Below, in pieces: positions 9,177 through 16,809 of a DNA stretch of 64,000 nt. Source of the DNA: an uncultured Burkholderiales bacterium. GTDB taxonomy: Bacteria > Pseudomonadota > Gammaproteobacteria > Burkholderiales > Burkholderiaceae_C. The notes beneath the pieces are model-generated. The model was not told the origin of the DNA, ran no database searches, and saw nothing but the letters and a program-made list of their open reading frames with translations. Made by a program: the position numbers and the translations under genes. Location: assembly GCA_937891665.1 (NCBI GenBank), contig CALAGS010000204.1, forward strand, positions 1 to 64,000, written 5' to 3'. Positions within the stretch are counted from its first letter, which is position 1, and each line of letters begins with the position of its first letter.

Positions 9177-10259
9177 TTAAAGCTTTTGAGAGGCCATGAA
9201 GTTGTTCATGGTGTTTTCTGCAATTCCAAACCACTGGTTAGATTCGCGATTAAACGCTGCGTAGTCAGCATAAATCTTTTTCCAATTGGGGTTGGTGTTG
9301 GACAGGTCATCATAAACTTCTCGTGAGGACTTGAATGCAGCAGCTAAGACATCTTTAGGGAATGCTCTGAGCTTGGCGCCTTGTCCAATCAGTGATTTCA
9401 ACGCAGCTGGGTTGCGAGCGTCATATCGAGCCATCATGTCGGTTCCAGCGTATGAAGAGGCCGCTTCAACAATGGCTTTATACTCACTAGACAAACCTTC
9501 AAATGCCTTTTGGTTGACATAAAGTGAGAGCTGTGGGCCCACTTCCCAGAAGCCAGGGAAATAGTAATTTGGCGCAACTTTGTTTAAGCCTAGCTTCTGG
9601 TCGTCGTAGGGACCCACCCATTCAGCTGCATCAATTGTTCCTTTTTCCAAGGCTTGGTAAATCTCGCCACCAGGAATATTTTGGGGAACCACACCTAAGG
9701 GTGAAAGAACTTTTCCGCCGAAACCACCGACACGGAATTTAAGGCCTTTCATGTCTGCCAAAGATTTGATTTCTTTGCGAAACCAACCGCCCATTTGCAC
9801 ACCTGTGTTACCCATGGGGAAATTAACAATACCTACTTGGCCATAGAACTCGCGCATCAATTTCATGCCATTGCCATGCAGCATCCAAGCTATCATTTGA
9901 CGTGCGTTCAAACCGAATGGAATGGCGCAATCTAAAGCGTATGTAGGATCTTTGCCGAAGAAGTAGTAAGGTGCTGTGTTGCACATCTCAACGGTGCCGT
10001 TGGACACGCCGTCGAGCACGCCAAATGCAGGCATCAATTCGCCAGCAGCGTGGGTGGTGATGGTGAACTTGCCGCCAGACAACTCGCTAACTTTCTTAGC
10101 AAACACATCGCAAACACCGAACAATGTGTCGAGTGATTTGGGGAAGCTCGAAGCAATGCGCCAGCGCAATGTGGCTTGAGCGTGAATAACAGCTGGGGCT
10201 GCGCCTGCGGCCAAGACGCCAGCAATGCCGGCATTTTTAATAAGGGAACGACGATCCAT
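9177..10259 (-). CDS. TRAP transporter substrate-binding protein (DctP type, Tat-exported)
   Basis: The 360-residue periplasmic binding protein starts with a twin-arginine-type signal (DRRSLIKNAG, then a hydrophobic stretch ending AVIHAQ). The core contains FRVGGFGGKV and AAEWVGPYDD, typical of the DctP group that includes 2-oxo-acid and monocarboxylate binders such as TakP. The ATG at 10259 is preferred over a GTG at 10268 because CGGAG sits eight bases upstream of the ATG and touches the GTG. It converges with dctQM at 6761-9096 and shares their terminator. It most probably feeds that permease. The ligand class is inference. Confidence 0.87.
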   Translation of the reverse strand: MDRRSLIKNAGIAGVLAAGAAPAVIHAQATLRWRIASSFPKSLDTLFGVCDVFAKKVSELSGGKFTITTHAAGELMPAFGVLDGVSNGTVEMCNTAPYYFFGKDPTYALDCAIPFGLNARQMIAWMLHGNGMKLMREFYGQVGIVNFPMGNTGVQMGGWFRKEIKSLADMKGLKFRVGGFGGKVLSPLGVVPQNIPGGEIYQALEKGTIDAAEWVGPYDDQKLGLNKVAPNYYFPGFWEVGPQLSLYVNQKAFEGLSSEYKAIVEAASSYAGTDMMARYDARNPAALKSLIGQGAKLRAFPKDVLAAAFKSSREVYDDLSNTNPNWKKIYADYAAFNRESNQWFGIAENTMNNFMASQKL

Positions 10260-10314
10260 GGGGTTCACTCCGGAAGTCTAGGTTGATGAATTCAGGACGC
10301 CAAGGCGACTCTGA

Positions 10315-10343
10315 TGACTGGGAACAGTCACGAGCCTATTGTA
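10315..10343 (-). promoter_or_regulatory. Candidate -10 box and palindrome upstream of TRAP binding protein
   Basis: Read on the minus strand, TACAAT (10343-10338) is a good -10 hexamer. The only -35 candidate, TTGCCA at 10369-10364, is 20 bp away, so activation may be needed. Just downstream lies the perfect inverted repeat TGACTG-GGAA-CAGTCA (10315-10330), at about +1 to +16. It could be an operator or a hairpin at the 5' end of the mRNA. Confidence 0.4.
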
Positions 10344-10388
10344 GGAAATTTGCAAGCCCCCTTTGGCAAGGGTTTTCCCTCCGATCGA

Positions 10389-11531
10389 TCAATATTTGAT
10401 CTGGAGGGTTTTTCTGGGTTTTAATACCCACCATGGCAATTCTTTTCTGAGGGAATGAACATTGCCAGATTGATTGACTTGGTAGCCCAACATTTCGTGC
10501 AGTGTCGATTGCCATTCTGGGCTGGCAAGGTGCTTTCTCAGAGCTTGGACGGGAGGGGAGTCTAGAGCACTTTTCAGGCAGACCAGCCAATAGTTTTCTC
10601 TGGCAATTGGAATAAAGTCAAGCCCGGAAGACAGGGCGGCACTTTCGATGGCCAGTCCGGTATCGGCTTGACCCGATGAAATGCAGTTGGCCACAGCGCT
10701 GTGAGACAGTTCTTGGTGATCGTAGCCCAGGAGTTGATCTGAAGCCAGCCCCTGATTGGTCAGCAATTCATCGAGAAGCAGGCGAGTGCCCGTGCCTAGA
10801 CCTCGATTGACATACCTTAGGCGCTTGGTCATCACATCTTGCAAAGAATGAATGTTCAAAGGGTTGCCAGGTCTGACCAACAGTCCTTGTGTGCGTTGAG
10901 CGAAACCAATGAGTTTGTGCTGGCCTGGCTTGAGGAGGGGTTTGTAGGTTTGCGCTGAAAGGCTGGTGAGTTTGGGTTGGCTGAGCGTGTGAAATCCTGC
11001 TAATTCGCATCGACCTTCATTCAAGGCCCTGACGGCATCGACGCTGCCGCAAAACCGAATGTCTAAATGCAGCGATTGACCGGCTGTGAACTCTCTTAGC
11101 CTGACCAGCGCATCGTCATGGCTCGCATACAGTGTGAGCAAGTGTGCTTCGGGGTCAAAGGCAACAGCAAACGTGCGTTCTAGCTCTGCCATCAAGGCTT
11201 CAATGGGCGCCGCCAAGCGGGCCTGAGCTTGCCTTTCGGCCCAAAGGAGCTTGCTGGCAAATTCAGACAACTCAGCAGGCATGCCCTTTTCCCAAACGAT
11301 GAGGTTTTGGTTGAGCTTCATTTCCCATTTTTTTAATTCGCCCCAAACATGCCGATACGACATGCCCAAAGATTTGGCGGCGGCGGCAATCGAGCCATGC
11401 TCGCGCACAGCCTGTAGCAAGTCCATGAGGGCATTGCGCAGCAAAGCTTGCTGACGCGGCTTTGATAAATCAGCTGTATGGGTAGCTGAATTTTCAGATC
11501 CCAAGTGGTATGAAAGTTCAATTTTTGACAC
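10389..11531 (-). CDS. ModE-like HTH regulator with periplasmic-binding-protein-like sensor domain
   Basis: The 380-residue cytoplasmic regulator begins with a ModE/LysR-type winged helix (AVREHGSIAAAAKSLGMS, then YRHVWGELKKWE, about residues 38-75). From about residue 115 it continues as a PBP-like domain with LLVRPGNPL and the anion-loop-like NRGLGTGTR. It lacks the Mop/TOBE domains that bind molybdate in classical ModE, so the PBP-like part probably senses the ligand. It is divergent from tupBCA with 133 bp between the starts. This makes it a likely regulator of that importer and perhaps of the Mo hydroxylase. The start codon is GTG with no strong Shine-Dalgarno, so the N-terminus is uncertain. 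Confidence 0.82.
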   Translation of the reverse strand: MSKIELSYHLGSENSATHTADLSKPRQQALLRNALMDLLQAVREHGSIAAAAKSLGMSYRHVWGELKKWEMKLNQNLIVWEKGMPAELSEFASKLLWAERQAQARLAAPIEALMAELERTFAVAFDPEAHLLTLYASHDDALVRLREFTAGQSLHLDIRFCGSVDAVRALNEGRCELAGFHTLSQPKLTSLSAQTYKPLLKPGQHKLIGFAQRTQGLLVRPGNPLNIHSLQDVMTKRLRYVNRGLGTGTRLLLDELLTNQGLASDQLLGYDHQELSHSAVANCISSGQADTGLAIESAALSSGLDFIPIARENYWLVCLKSALDSPPVQALRKHLASPEWQSTLHEMLGYQVNQSGNVHSLRKELPWWVLKPRKTLQIKY

Positions 11532-11551
11532 GGCTTAAGTGTGCCTCATTT

Positions 11552-11581
11552 ATGCCTTGTTTCTGATTCAAAGACTGGCAT
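11552..11581. promoter_or_regulatory. Candidate operator between regulator and tupBCA
   Basis: In the divergent intergenic region an imperfect inverted repeat has outer arms ATGCC and GGCAT and inner arms TTGTTT and AAAGACT around a 7-base centre. Size, symmetry and position fit a dimeric winged-helix binding site. It does not match the classical E. coli ModE box. Function is inferred from position only. Confidence 0.35.
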
Positions 11582-11664
11582 CCTATGCACGCCATTTCAT
11601 AGCTGAACACCCGCGTAGTTCAGGGCATCTAAAAGGTTTAGCATCGGCGCACTCACTTACTTGT

Positions 11665-12402
11665 ATGAATACTTTTTTAGACAGCGCCGCCACAGCTTTT
11701 CAGCTCATCAGCGACTTTGATCCTGGCCTCTGGGCCATTGCGGGCCGCTCCTTAGGGGTGAGTGCCACGGCTTGCTTCATGGGTTGCCAAATAGGGATTG
11801 CTTTAGGCAGTTTCTTGGGGGTCTCAAAGTTTGCAGGTCGCGGCATGGTGCTCACCTTGCTCAACACATTTTTAGCGCTGCCTTCCGTGGTGGTGGGCTT
11901 GGTGATTTACTTACTCTTGTCGCGCACAGGTCCTTTGGGATTTTTAGGCTGGCTGTTCAGTTTCAAAGCCATGGTCTTGGCGCAGGTGGTGCTGGTGGTG
12001 CCCGTTGCAGCGGCATTAAGCCGCCAAGTGGTGGAAGACGCAGAGAGTGCCTATGGCGAGCAATGGCGATCTTTAGGTGCAGGCAATGCGTTCAGGTGCA
12101 TTTTGCTTTCCTGGAACGAAAGATTTGCTTTGCTCACCATCGTGGTGGCTTGCTTTGGCCGCGCTATTTCTGAGGTGGGCGCCGTCATGATTGTGGGCGG
12201 CAACATTGAGGGCTTTACCCGCGTGATGACCACCGCCATTGCACTTGAAACCAGCAAAGGTGATTTGCCCTTGGCATTGGCGCTAGGAATCATTTTGTTG
12301 GGGATTGTGGGATGCCTCAATGCGGTGTTGTCGCTGTTTAGATATTGGCAAGATCAGTCACAACTCAAAGGACAAAACAGTTTGCGCGGGTGGGTGGCAT
12401 GA
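11665..12402 (+). CDS. tupB: Tungstate-type ABC transporter permease
   Basis: The 245-residue integral membrane protein has about five or six helices. A cytoplasmic coupling segment carries GEQWRSLGA followed by AISEVGAVMIVGGNIEG and TTAIALETSKGD, both hallmarks of TupB-like permeases. It forms the membrane channel for tungstate or molybdate uptake with TupC and TupA. The frame opens at 11539, but that would put the start about 8 bp from the divergent regulator and add a non-conserved N-terminus. The ATG at 11665 is therefore preferred. The stop overlaps tupC by four bases. W versus Mo specificity cannot be fixed from the permease. Confidence 0.88.
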   Translation: MNTFLDSAATAFQLISDFDPGLWAIAGRSLGVSATACFMGCQIGIALGSFLGVSKFAGRGMVLTLLNTFLALPSVVVGLVIYLLLSRTGPLGFLGWLFSFKAMVLAQVVLVVPVAAALSRQVVEDAESAYGEQWRSLGAGNAFRCILLSWNERFALLTIVVACFGRAISEVGAVMIVGGNIEGFTRVMTTAIALETSKGDLPLALALGIILLGIVGCLNAVLSLFRYWQDQSQLKGQNSLRGWVA

Positions 12403-13118
12403 GTGCATTGCTGTCACTCCGTCACGTCAGCCTGAACTTGGGAGGGGTGCAAGCGCTACAAGACATCAGCCTCGAAATTTTTACGGGTGAGCAGGTGGCC
12501 TTCATTGGTGCCAACGGCTCTGGTAAAAGCACAATGCTGCGCCTATTGAACGGGCTGCACCAGCCTTCTCACGGTACCTTGGAGTTGCCCCACTGCCGAC
12601 AAGCCATGTTGTTCCAAAGACCCCACATGCTTCGCACCAGCAGCTTGAACAATGTGGCCATTGGCTTGTGGTTGGACCGAAGTCTTCAGTTGGGCTGGGC
12701 TGCTTGCAAACAGCGTGCGCTCGAGGCACTTTCGGTGGTTGGCTTATCGGGCGTCACTCAGCAAAATGCAGCCACTTTATCGGGCGGGCAGCAACAGCGT
12801 TTGGCCTTGGCCCGTGCTTGGGCCCGGGAACCTCAACTTTTATTTTTAGACGAACCTACCGCCAGTTTGGACCCACCCGCCAAACGCGAAGTAGAGGCGC
12901 TGGTGCACCAACTCATCAAGCCGCATGGACAGCAATTGGCAACCACCTTGGTGTTTGCCAGCCACAACTTGGGGCAAGTCAAGCGATGGGCCAGTCGCGT
13001 CATTTACCTAGAGCAAGGCAAGATTTTGGCCGACTTGCCTACTGCTGATTTTTTCGACGCTGATTGTCTGAGACAACACAGCCAACAAGCTTTTTTATTT
13101 CTGCAAGGAGAAACTTAA
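12399..13118 (+). CDS. tupC: Tungstate-type ABC transporter ATPase
   Basis: The 239-residue ABC ATPase powers the TupAB importer. Walker A is GANGSGKST (residues 37-45), the signature is LSGGQQQR, and Walker B is LLFLDEPTASLD. The switch histidine lies in VFASHNLGQ. The ATG at 12399 overlaps the tupB stop (ATGA), so it is chosen over the frame opening at 12345. There is no C-terminal TOBE regulatory domain, in contrast to ModC, which fits the Tup group. Its TAA overlaps the tupA start codon (TAATG). Confidence 0.9.
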   Translation: MSALLSLRHVSLNLGGVQALQDISLEIFTGEQVAFIGANGSGKSTMLRLLNGLHQPSHGTLELPHCRQAMLFQRPHMLRTSSLNNVAIGLWLDRSLQLGWAACKQRALEALSVVGLSGVTQQNAATLSGGQQQRLALARAWAREPQLLFLDEPTASLDPPAKREVEALVHQLIKPHGQQLATTLVFASHNLGQVKRWASRVIYLEQGKILADLPTADFFDADCLRQHSQQAFLFLQGET

Positions 13119-13951
13119 TGCGCTCAATTTCTAAATTTTCAACGGTGTCATGCAAGCTGTGGCAACTGACTTTAGGTTTGGTCATGACATGCATGTCAGT
13201 ACATGCCATGGCCCAATCCATTGTGATGTCGTCCACCACTTCGACTGAGCAATCGGGTTTGTTTGGGTTCTTGTTGCCAGAGTTTAAAAAGGCCACAGGC
13301 ATTGACACCAAAGTCGTGGCGCTGGGCACAGGTCAAGCGCTTGACATGGCTCGCCGAGGTGATGCCGACGTGGTGTTTGTTCACGACCAGCCTGCCGAAG
13401 AAAAGTTTGTAGCCGAAGGTTTTGGCATCAAGCGTTTTCCTGTGATGTACAACGACTTTGTGGTGGTAGGGCCACAAGCAGATCCTGCCAACGCAAAAGG
13501 CAATGACATTGTGGCTGCTTTGAAAAAAATCGCAGCCAGCAATGCGGCTTTCATTTCTAGAGGCGATAAGAGTGGCACGCATGCTGCAGAAATTCGCTTT
13601 TGGAATCAAGCGGCGGTGTCTGCACAAAAAGGCAGTGGCTACAAAGAGTGCGGTTGTGGCATGGGCCCTGCGTTGAACATTGGTGCCTCTACCGGTGCCT
13701 ATGTGTTAACCGACCGTGGCACCTGGCTGAACTTTAAGAACCGTGCTGATTTGAAAGTCTTGGTAGAAGGCGATGCGAAACTATTCAATCAATATGGTGT
13801 GATGGTGGTGAACCCTGCCAAGCATACCCATGTGAAGCAAGCCGATGCCCAAAAGTTTGTAGACTGGATTGTTTCTGCCAATGGGCAAGCTGCCATTGCA
13901 GCTTACAAAATTGGCGGAGAGTCGGTGTTCTTTCCCAACGCAGGCAAGTGA
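13118..13951 (+). CDS. tupA: Tungstate/molybdate-binding periplasmic protein
   Basis: The 277-residue protein has a Sec signal peptide ending at AMAQ. The mature part starts with VMSSTTSTEQSG, closely matching the TTTSTxxSG oxyanion loop of TupA. Further TupA-like segments are LGTGQALDMARRGDADVV, FVHDQPAEEKF and SRGDKSGTH. TupA proteins bind tungstate, some also molybdate, and deliver it to TupBC. The ATG at 13118 overlaps the tupC stop and has AAGGAG seven bases upstream. The gene ends four bases before the convergent xdhC-like gene. The family call is strong; the physiological metal is not certain. Confidence 0.9.
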   Translation: MRSISKFSTVSCKLWQLTLGLVMTCMSVHAMAQSIVMSSTTSTEQSGLFGFLLPEFKKATGIDTKVVALGTGQALDMARRGDADVVFVHDQPAEEKFVAEGFGIKRFPVMYNDFVVVGPQADPANAKGNDIVAALKKIAASNAAFISRGDKSGTHAAEIRFWNQAAVSAQKGSGYKECGCGMGPALNIGASTGAYVLTDRGTWLNFKNRADLKVLVEGDAKLFNQYGVMVVNPAKHTHVKQADAQKFVDWIVSANGQAAIAAYKIGGESVFFPNAGK

Positions 13952-13955
13952 TTGT

Positions 13956-15002
13956 TTAGCTTGAACGGCCTGTAAAGCAAACTGGCGCCGAAGGATCAAT
14001 GGCAGGTCCTTCGTGTGAATTTTTGGCGTGCGCCACATCCATGTCTCTCGGCAAAGGCACGCCATTTTTCACAGCCAACACTTCGGCCATGATGCTGACC
14101 GCAATTTCTGCGGGTGTTTTGCTGCCAATGTAAATACCGATGGGGCCACGCAGCCTGGCCAGTGAGATTTCGGTTTGATCGAAGTGCTCGATCATGCGCT
14201 GCTGGCGCAAAACGTTGTTGCGCCTAGAGCCAATGGCACCGATGTAAAAGGCTTCTGTGTCCAGCGCTGCCAAAAGTGCCAAGTCATCTAGCTTGGGATC
14301 GTGTGTGAGCGCAATGACGCAGCTGCGTCTGTCGGGTTTAAAGCTCAGCACCAAATCGTCGGGCATGTCGTGCTTCACTGTGACGCCTGCAACTGACCAT
14401 GCACCTCTGTACTCTTCGCGAGGGTCGCACACCGTGACGGCAAAGCCATTGAACAGCGCCATGGTGGCCAAGTATTCTGTCATTTGGCCTGCGCCAATGA
14501 GCAGCATGCGGTACTCTGGGCCAAAGGTGTTGGTGAGTTGCGTTTCATCAATTTGCAATTCACTGGGCGCGTTGGTGGCGGCAAGGGTGACAAGGCCTGT
14601 TTTCAGATGGGTTGACCTTTGCATGAGTTGCCCTTTTTCGAGGAACTCAATCAATTGGCTCAGACTTTCGGCGTTTGGGTTGAACTCGAGCAGCAGCTCT
14701 AAGGTACCGCCGCAAGGCAGGCCAAAGCGGTGTGCTTCGTCTGCGCTGATGCCATATTTCAATTGAACTGGCGCACTGTCAAGGATGGCATTGGCTTTGC
14801 TGTATTGCGCAATCAGGTCGTCTTCAATGCAGCCACCCGACACGGAACCCACCACGGCGCCTGTTTCGCAAAGCGCCATGATGGAGCCGACGGGGCGGGG
14901 TGAAGAACCCCAAGTACGAACCACGGTGGTTAACAGTGCTCGTTGTCCGGCTTCACGCCAGGTTTTGAGAGTTCTCAAGACAACGATGTCTAAGTTTTCC
15001 AT
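13956..15002 (-). CDS. XdhC/CoxF-family molybdoenzyme maturation protein
   Basis: The 348-residue protein has an N-terminal XdhC/CoxI domain with GSVSGGCIEDDL and GLPCGGTLELLLE. A C-terminal Rossmann-like XdhC_C domain carries IGAIGSRRNN and the ending PIGIYIGSKTPAEIAVS. Family members bind molybdopterin cofactor and help its sulfuration and insertion into xanthine-dehydrogenase-type enzymes. The ATG at 15002 is preferred over a TTG at 15014. It is the last gene of the cox operon and nearly abuts tupA tail to tail. It probably matures the CoxL protein encoded upstream. Confidence 0.88.
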   Translation of the reverse strand: MENLDIVVLRTLKTWREAGQRALLTTVVRTWGSSPRPVGSIMALCETGAVVGSVSGGCIEDDLIAQYSKANAILDSAPVQLKYGISADEAHRFGLPCGGTLELLLEFNPNAESLSQLIEFLEKGQLMQRSTHLKTGLVTLAATNAPSELQIDETQLTNTFGPEYRMLLIGAGQMTEYLATMALFNGFAVTVCDPREEYRGAWSVAGVTVKHDMPDDLVLSFKPDRRSCVIALTHDPKLDDLALLAALDTEAFYIGAIGSRRNNVLRQQRMIEHFDQTEISLARLRGPIGIYIGSKTPAEIAVSIMAEVLAVKNGVPLPRDMDVAHAKNSHEGPAIDPSAPVCFTGRSS

Positions 15003-15031
15003 GATGCCGATCAATGCCTAGAATTTTTGAT

Positions 15032-15601
15032 TTAACGCACCAATGACCATACGGCTGCAGCACCTACCAGCAATGCCAACCAAACCCATGCGGGAACAGA
15101 ACCAGAGGAGGGTGTGGCTTCGGCAATTGGCGGTGTGTTGGATGCGTCAGTGCCAGGGTATTTGGCTTGAAGTGATTCGTCAAACCGTTTGAAGAAATCT
15201 TCGGCCAATGATTTGGCCGCGCCATCAATAAGGCGCTGACCCAGTTGGGCCAATTTGCCACCCACTGTGGAGTGCACCGTGTATTTCAATTCGCAGCCTT
15301 CCGCATGGGGATGCAGCGAGACTTGTGACTCGCCTTTTCCAAAGCCAGCCACGCCGCCCTGAGCTTCAAAATTCAGCGCGTATGAATTGGGCGCTTGAAT
15401 GTCAGAGAGACTGACCTTGCCCGAGAACTTGGCAGACACGGGACCAATTTTGATGGCCACACCCACACTGTAAACGTTGGCTTCTGTCAGCTCAAATTTG
15501 TCGCAGCCTGGAATACAGGATTTTAAAATTTCGGGATCGTTGAGGGCGTCCCACGCTTGCGCTTGGGTGACGTGTAGTACGCGTTGACCTTGCATGTCCA
15601 T
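15032..15601 (-). CDS. coxG: CoxG-like SRPBCC protein with C-terminal membrane anchor
   Basis: The 189-residue protein starts with a CoxG/SRPBCC fold (about residues 1-145; LNDPEILKSCIPGC is typical). A Pro/Ser-rich linker follows, and a single hydrophobic helix at residues 171-189 ends the protein. In Oligotropha, CoxG is needed to attach CO dehydrogenase to the cytoplasmic membrane; related proteins have been linked to quinone handling. The tail helix here suggests the same membrane-recruiting role for the hydroxylase encoded upstream. It lies 11 bp after coxE on the same strand. Confidence 0.88.
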   Translation of the reverse strand: MDMQGQRVLHVTQAQAWDALNDPEILKSCIPGCDKFELTEANVYSVGVAIKIGPVSAKFSGKVSLSDIQAPNSYALNFEAQGGVAGFGKGESQVSLHPHAEGCELKYTVHSTVGGKLAQLGQRLIDGAAKSLAEDFFKRFDESLQAKYPGTDASNTPPIAEATPSSGSVPAWVWLALLVGAAAVWSLVR

Positions 15602-15612
15602 GTGCAGTTCTC

Positions 15613-16791
15613 CTATTTTATTTTTAACAACTTGTTCAAGGCACTTGCCAGTTCTTCCAAACGCGACAAATTGTGAATGGCCAACATGCCGTTCACATGC
15701 CGATTCAAAACACTGGCCCCCGTTGCGATGGGAGCATAGCCTTCAAATCTGAGCAGAGGGTTGAGCCAAAGCAAAGAGCGTGTGTGTCGCTTAAGCCAAA
15801 CAAGCTCCGAGTCTAGCGTCTCTGCGGTGCCCGTATCGAGTCCATCACTGATTAACAACACCACGGTACGTCTGCCTGTGAGTTTTTTTGCAAAATTGAC
15901 CCGCAGATGCGCCAGCGATTTTCCCAACTGCGTGCCGCCCGCAAAGTCCTTAATTTGGTGGCTGGCCTCGGCCAGCATGTCATCGGTATCGCGGAGTTTA
16001 AAGGCGTGGTTGATATCGGTGAGGTCGGTGCCAAATGCAAAAATCTGACGGGGTGTGCCGCGAGTGGCTTGGTGTAAGAAGGCCAGCAGCAAGCGAGCAT
16101 ATCGCTCCATGGAGCCAGAGATGTCAACCAAGATCAAAAGCGGAAGGGCCTGCGGCTTTCTTTGCATGCGGGGCAGAGACAAAATATCGCCGTCTTGTCT
16201 TGCCGCCGTGTGCATGGTTTTGGCCCAATGAATGCGATCGCCTCGGCCGCCTGTGCGTGTTCTTCGTCCTTGAATTTTAGGCAGTGGCAGCTTAACTTGT
16301 CGGGCTAGTTTTTCGACCAACCTGAACTCGCTGGCACTCAGGCTTTGAAAGTCGGCTTGTTGAAGTCTTTCGCGGTCGCTGGCGCTCATGGCTGCGTCAA
16401 ACTTCAGCTCGTCTTCTTTGGGTTTGACGGGGTCGTTTTGTTTGTTTTTGGCTGCCAAAGCTTCTTGCACTCTGGATTTGCGCGGCACACCTGGTGATGG
16501 CGTGGTGGCTTTGGGCAAGAGCTGAGACAAAAGTTGTCGGGTGAGTTCAGGATCTCTGAAAAGTGCTGAAAACAGTTGGTCAAAGACCACCAAGTCTTCT
16601 TGTCGGCTGACCAAGCAGGCCTTCAAGGCCGCTGACAAATCGTCTTTTCTTTCGATGCCAACGTGTTCCGTCGACTCGATGGCCATGCTGATTCGCGATG
16701 CATCAATGGGCAAGCCTGCGCGCCTGAGTGCGCGCGCAAAACCCGTGATGTTGTCACTGAGTTTGCCGCTGCGCGCGTCGCCTAAAAGCAT
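15613..16791 (-). CDS. coxE: CoxE-like VWA-domain maturation protein
   Basis: The 392-residue protein has a C-terminal von Willebrand A domain of the CoxE type. Its metal-ion-dependent adhesion motif is D223-I-S225-G-S227, preceded by a helical N-terminal region and a Lys/Arg-rich linker. CoxE proteins pair with the AAA+ ATPase CoxD to complete the molybdenum active site of CO-dehydrogenase-like enzymes. It begins 18 bp after the coxD stop. The motif is intact and the length is normal for the family. Confidence 0.9.
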   Translation of the reverse strand: MLLGDARSGKLSDNITGFARALRRAGLPIDASRISMAIESTEHVGIERKDDLSAALKACLVSRQEDLVVFDQLFSALFRDPELTRQLLSQLLPKATTPSPGVPRKSRVQEALAAKNKQNDPVKPKEDELKFDAAMSASDRERLQQADFQSLSASEFRLVEKLARQVKLPLPKIQGRRTRTGGRGDRIHWAKTMHTAARQDGDILSLPRMQRKPQALPLLILVDISGSMERYARLLLAFLHQATRGTPRQIFAFGTDLTDINHAFKLRDTDDMLAEASHQIKDFAGGTQLGKSLAHLRVNFAKKLTGRRTVVLLISDGLDTGTAETLDSELVWLKRHTRSLLWLNPLLRFEGYAPIATGASVLNRHVNGMLAIHNLSRLEELASALNKLLKIK

Positions 16792-16809
16792 GATGGCCCA
16801 AGCTTTAAG

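Noticed and set aside
11532..11664. Classical ModE box before tupB
   Set aside because: No half-sites like the E. coli ModE consensus are present; only a different inverted repeat was found.
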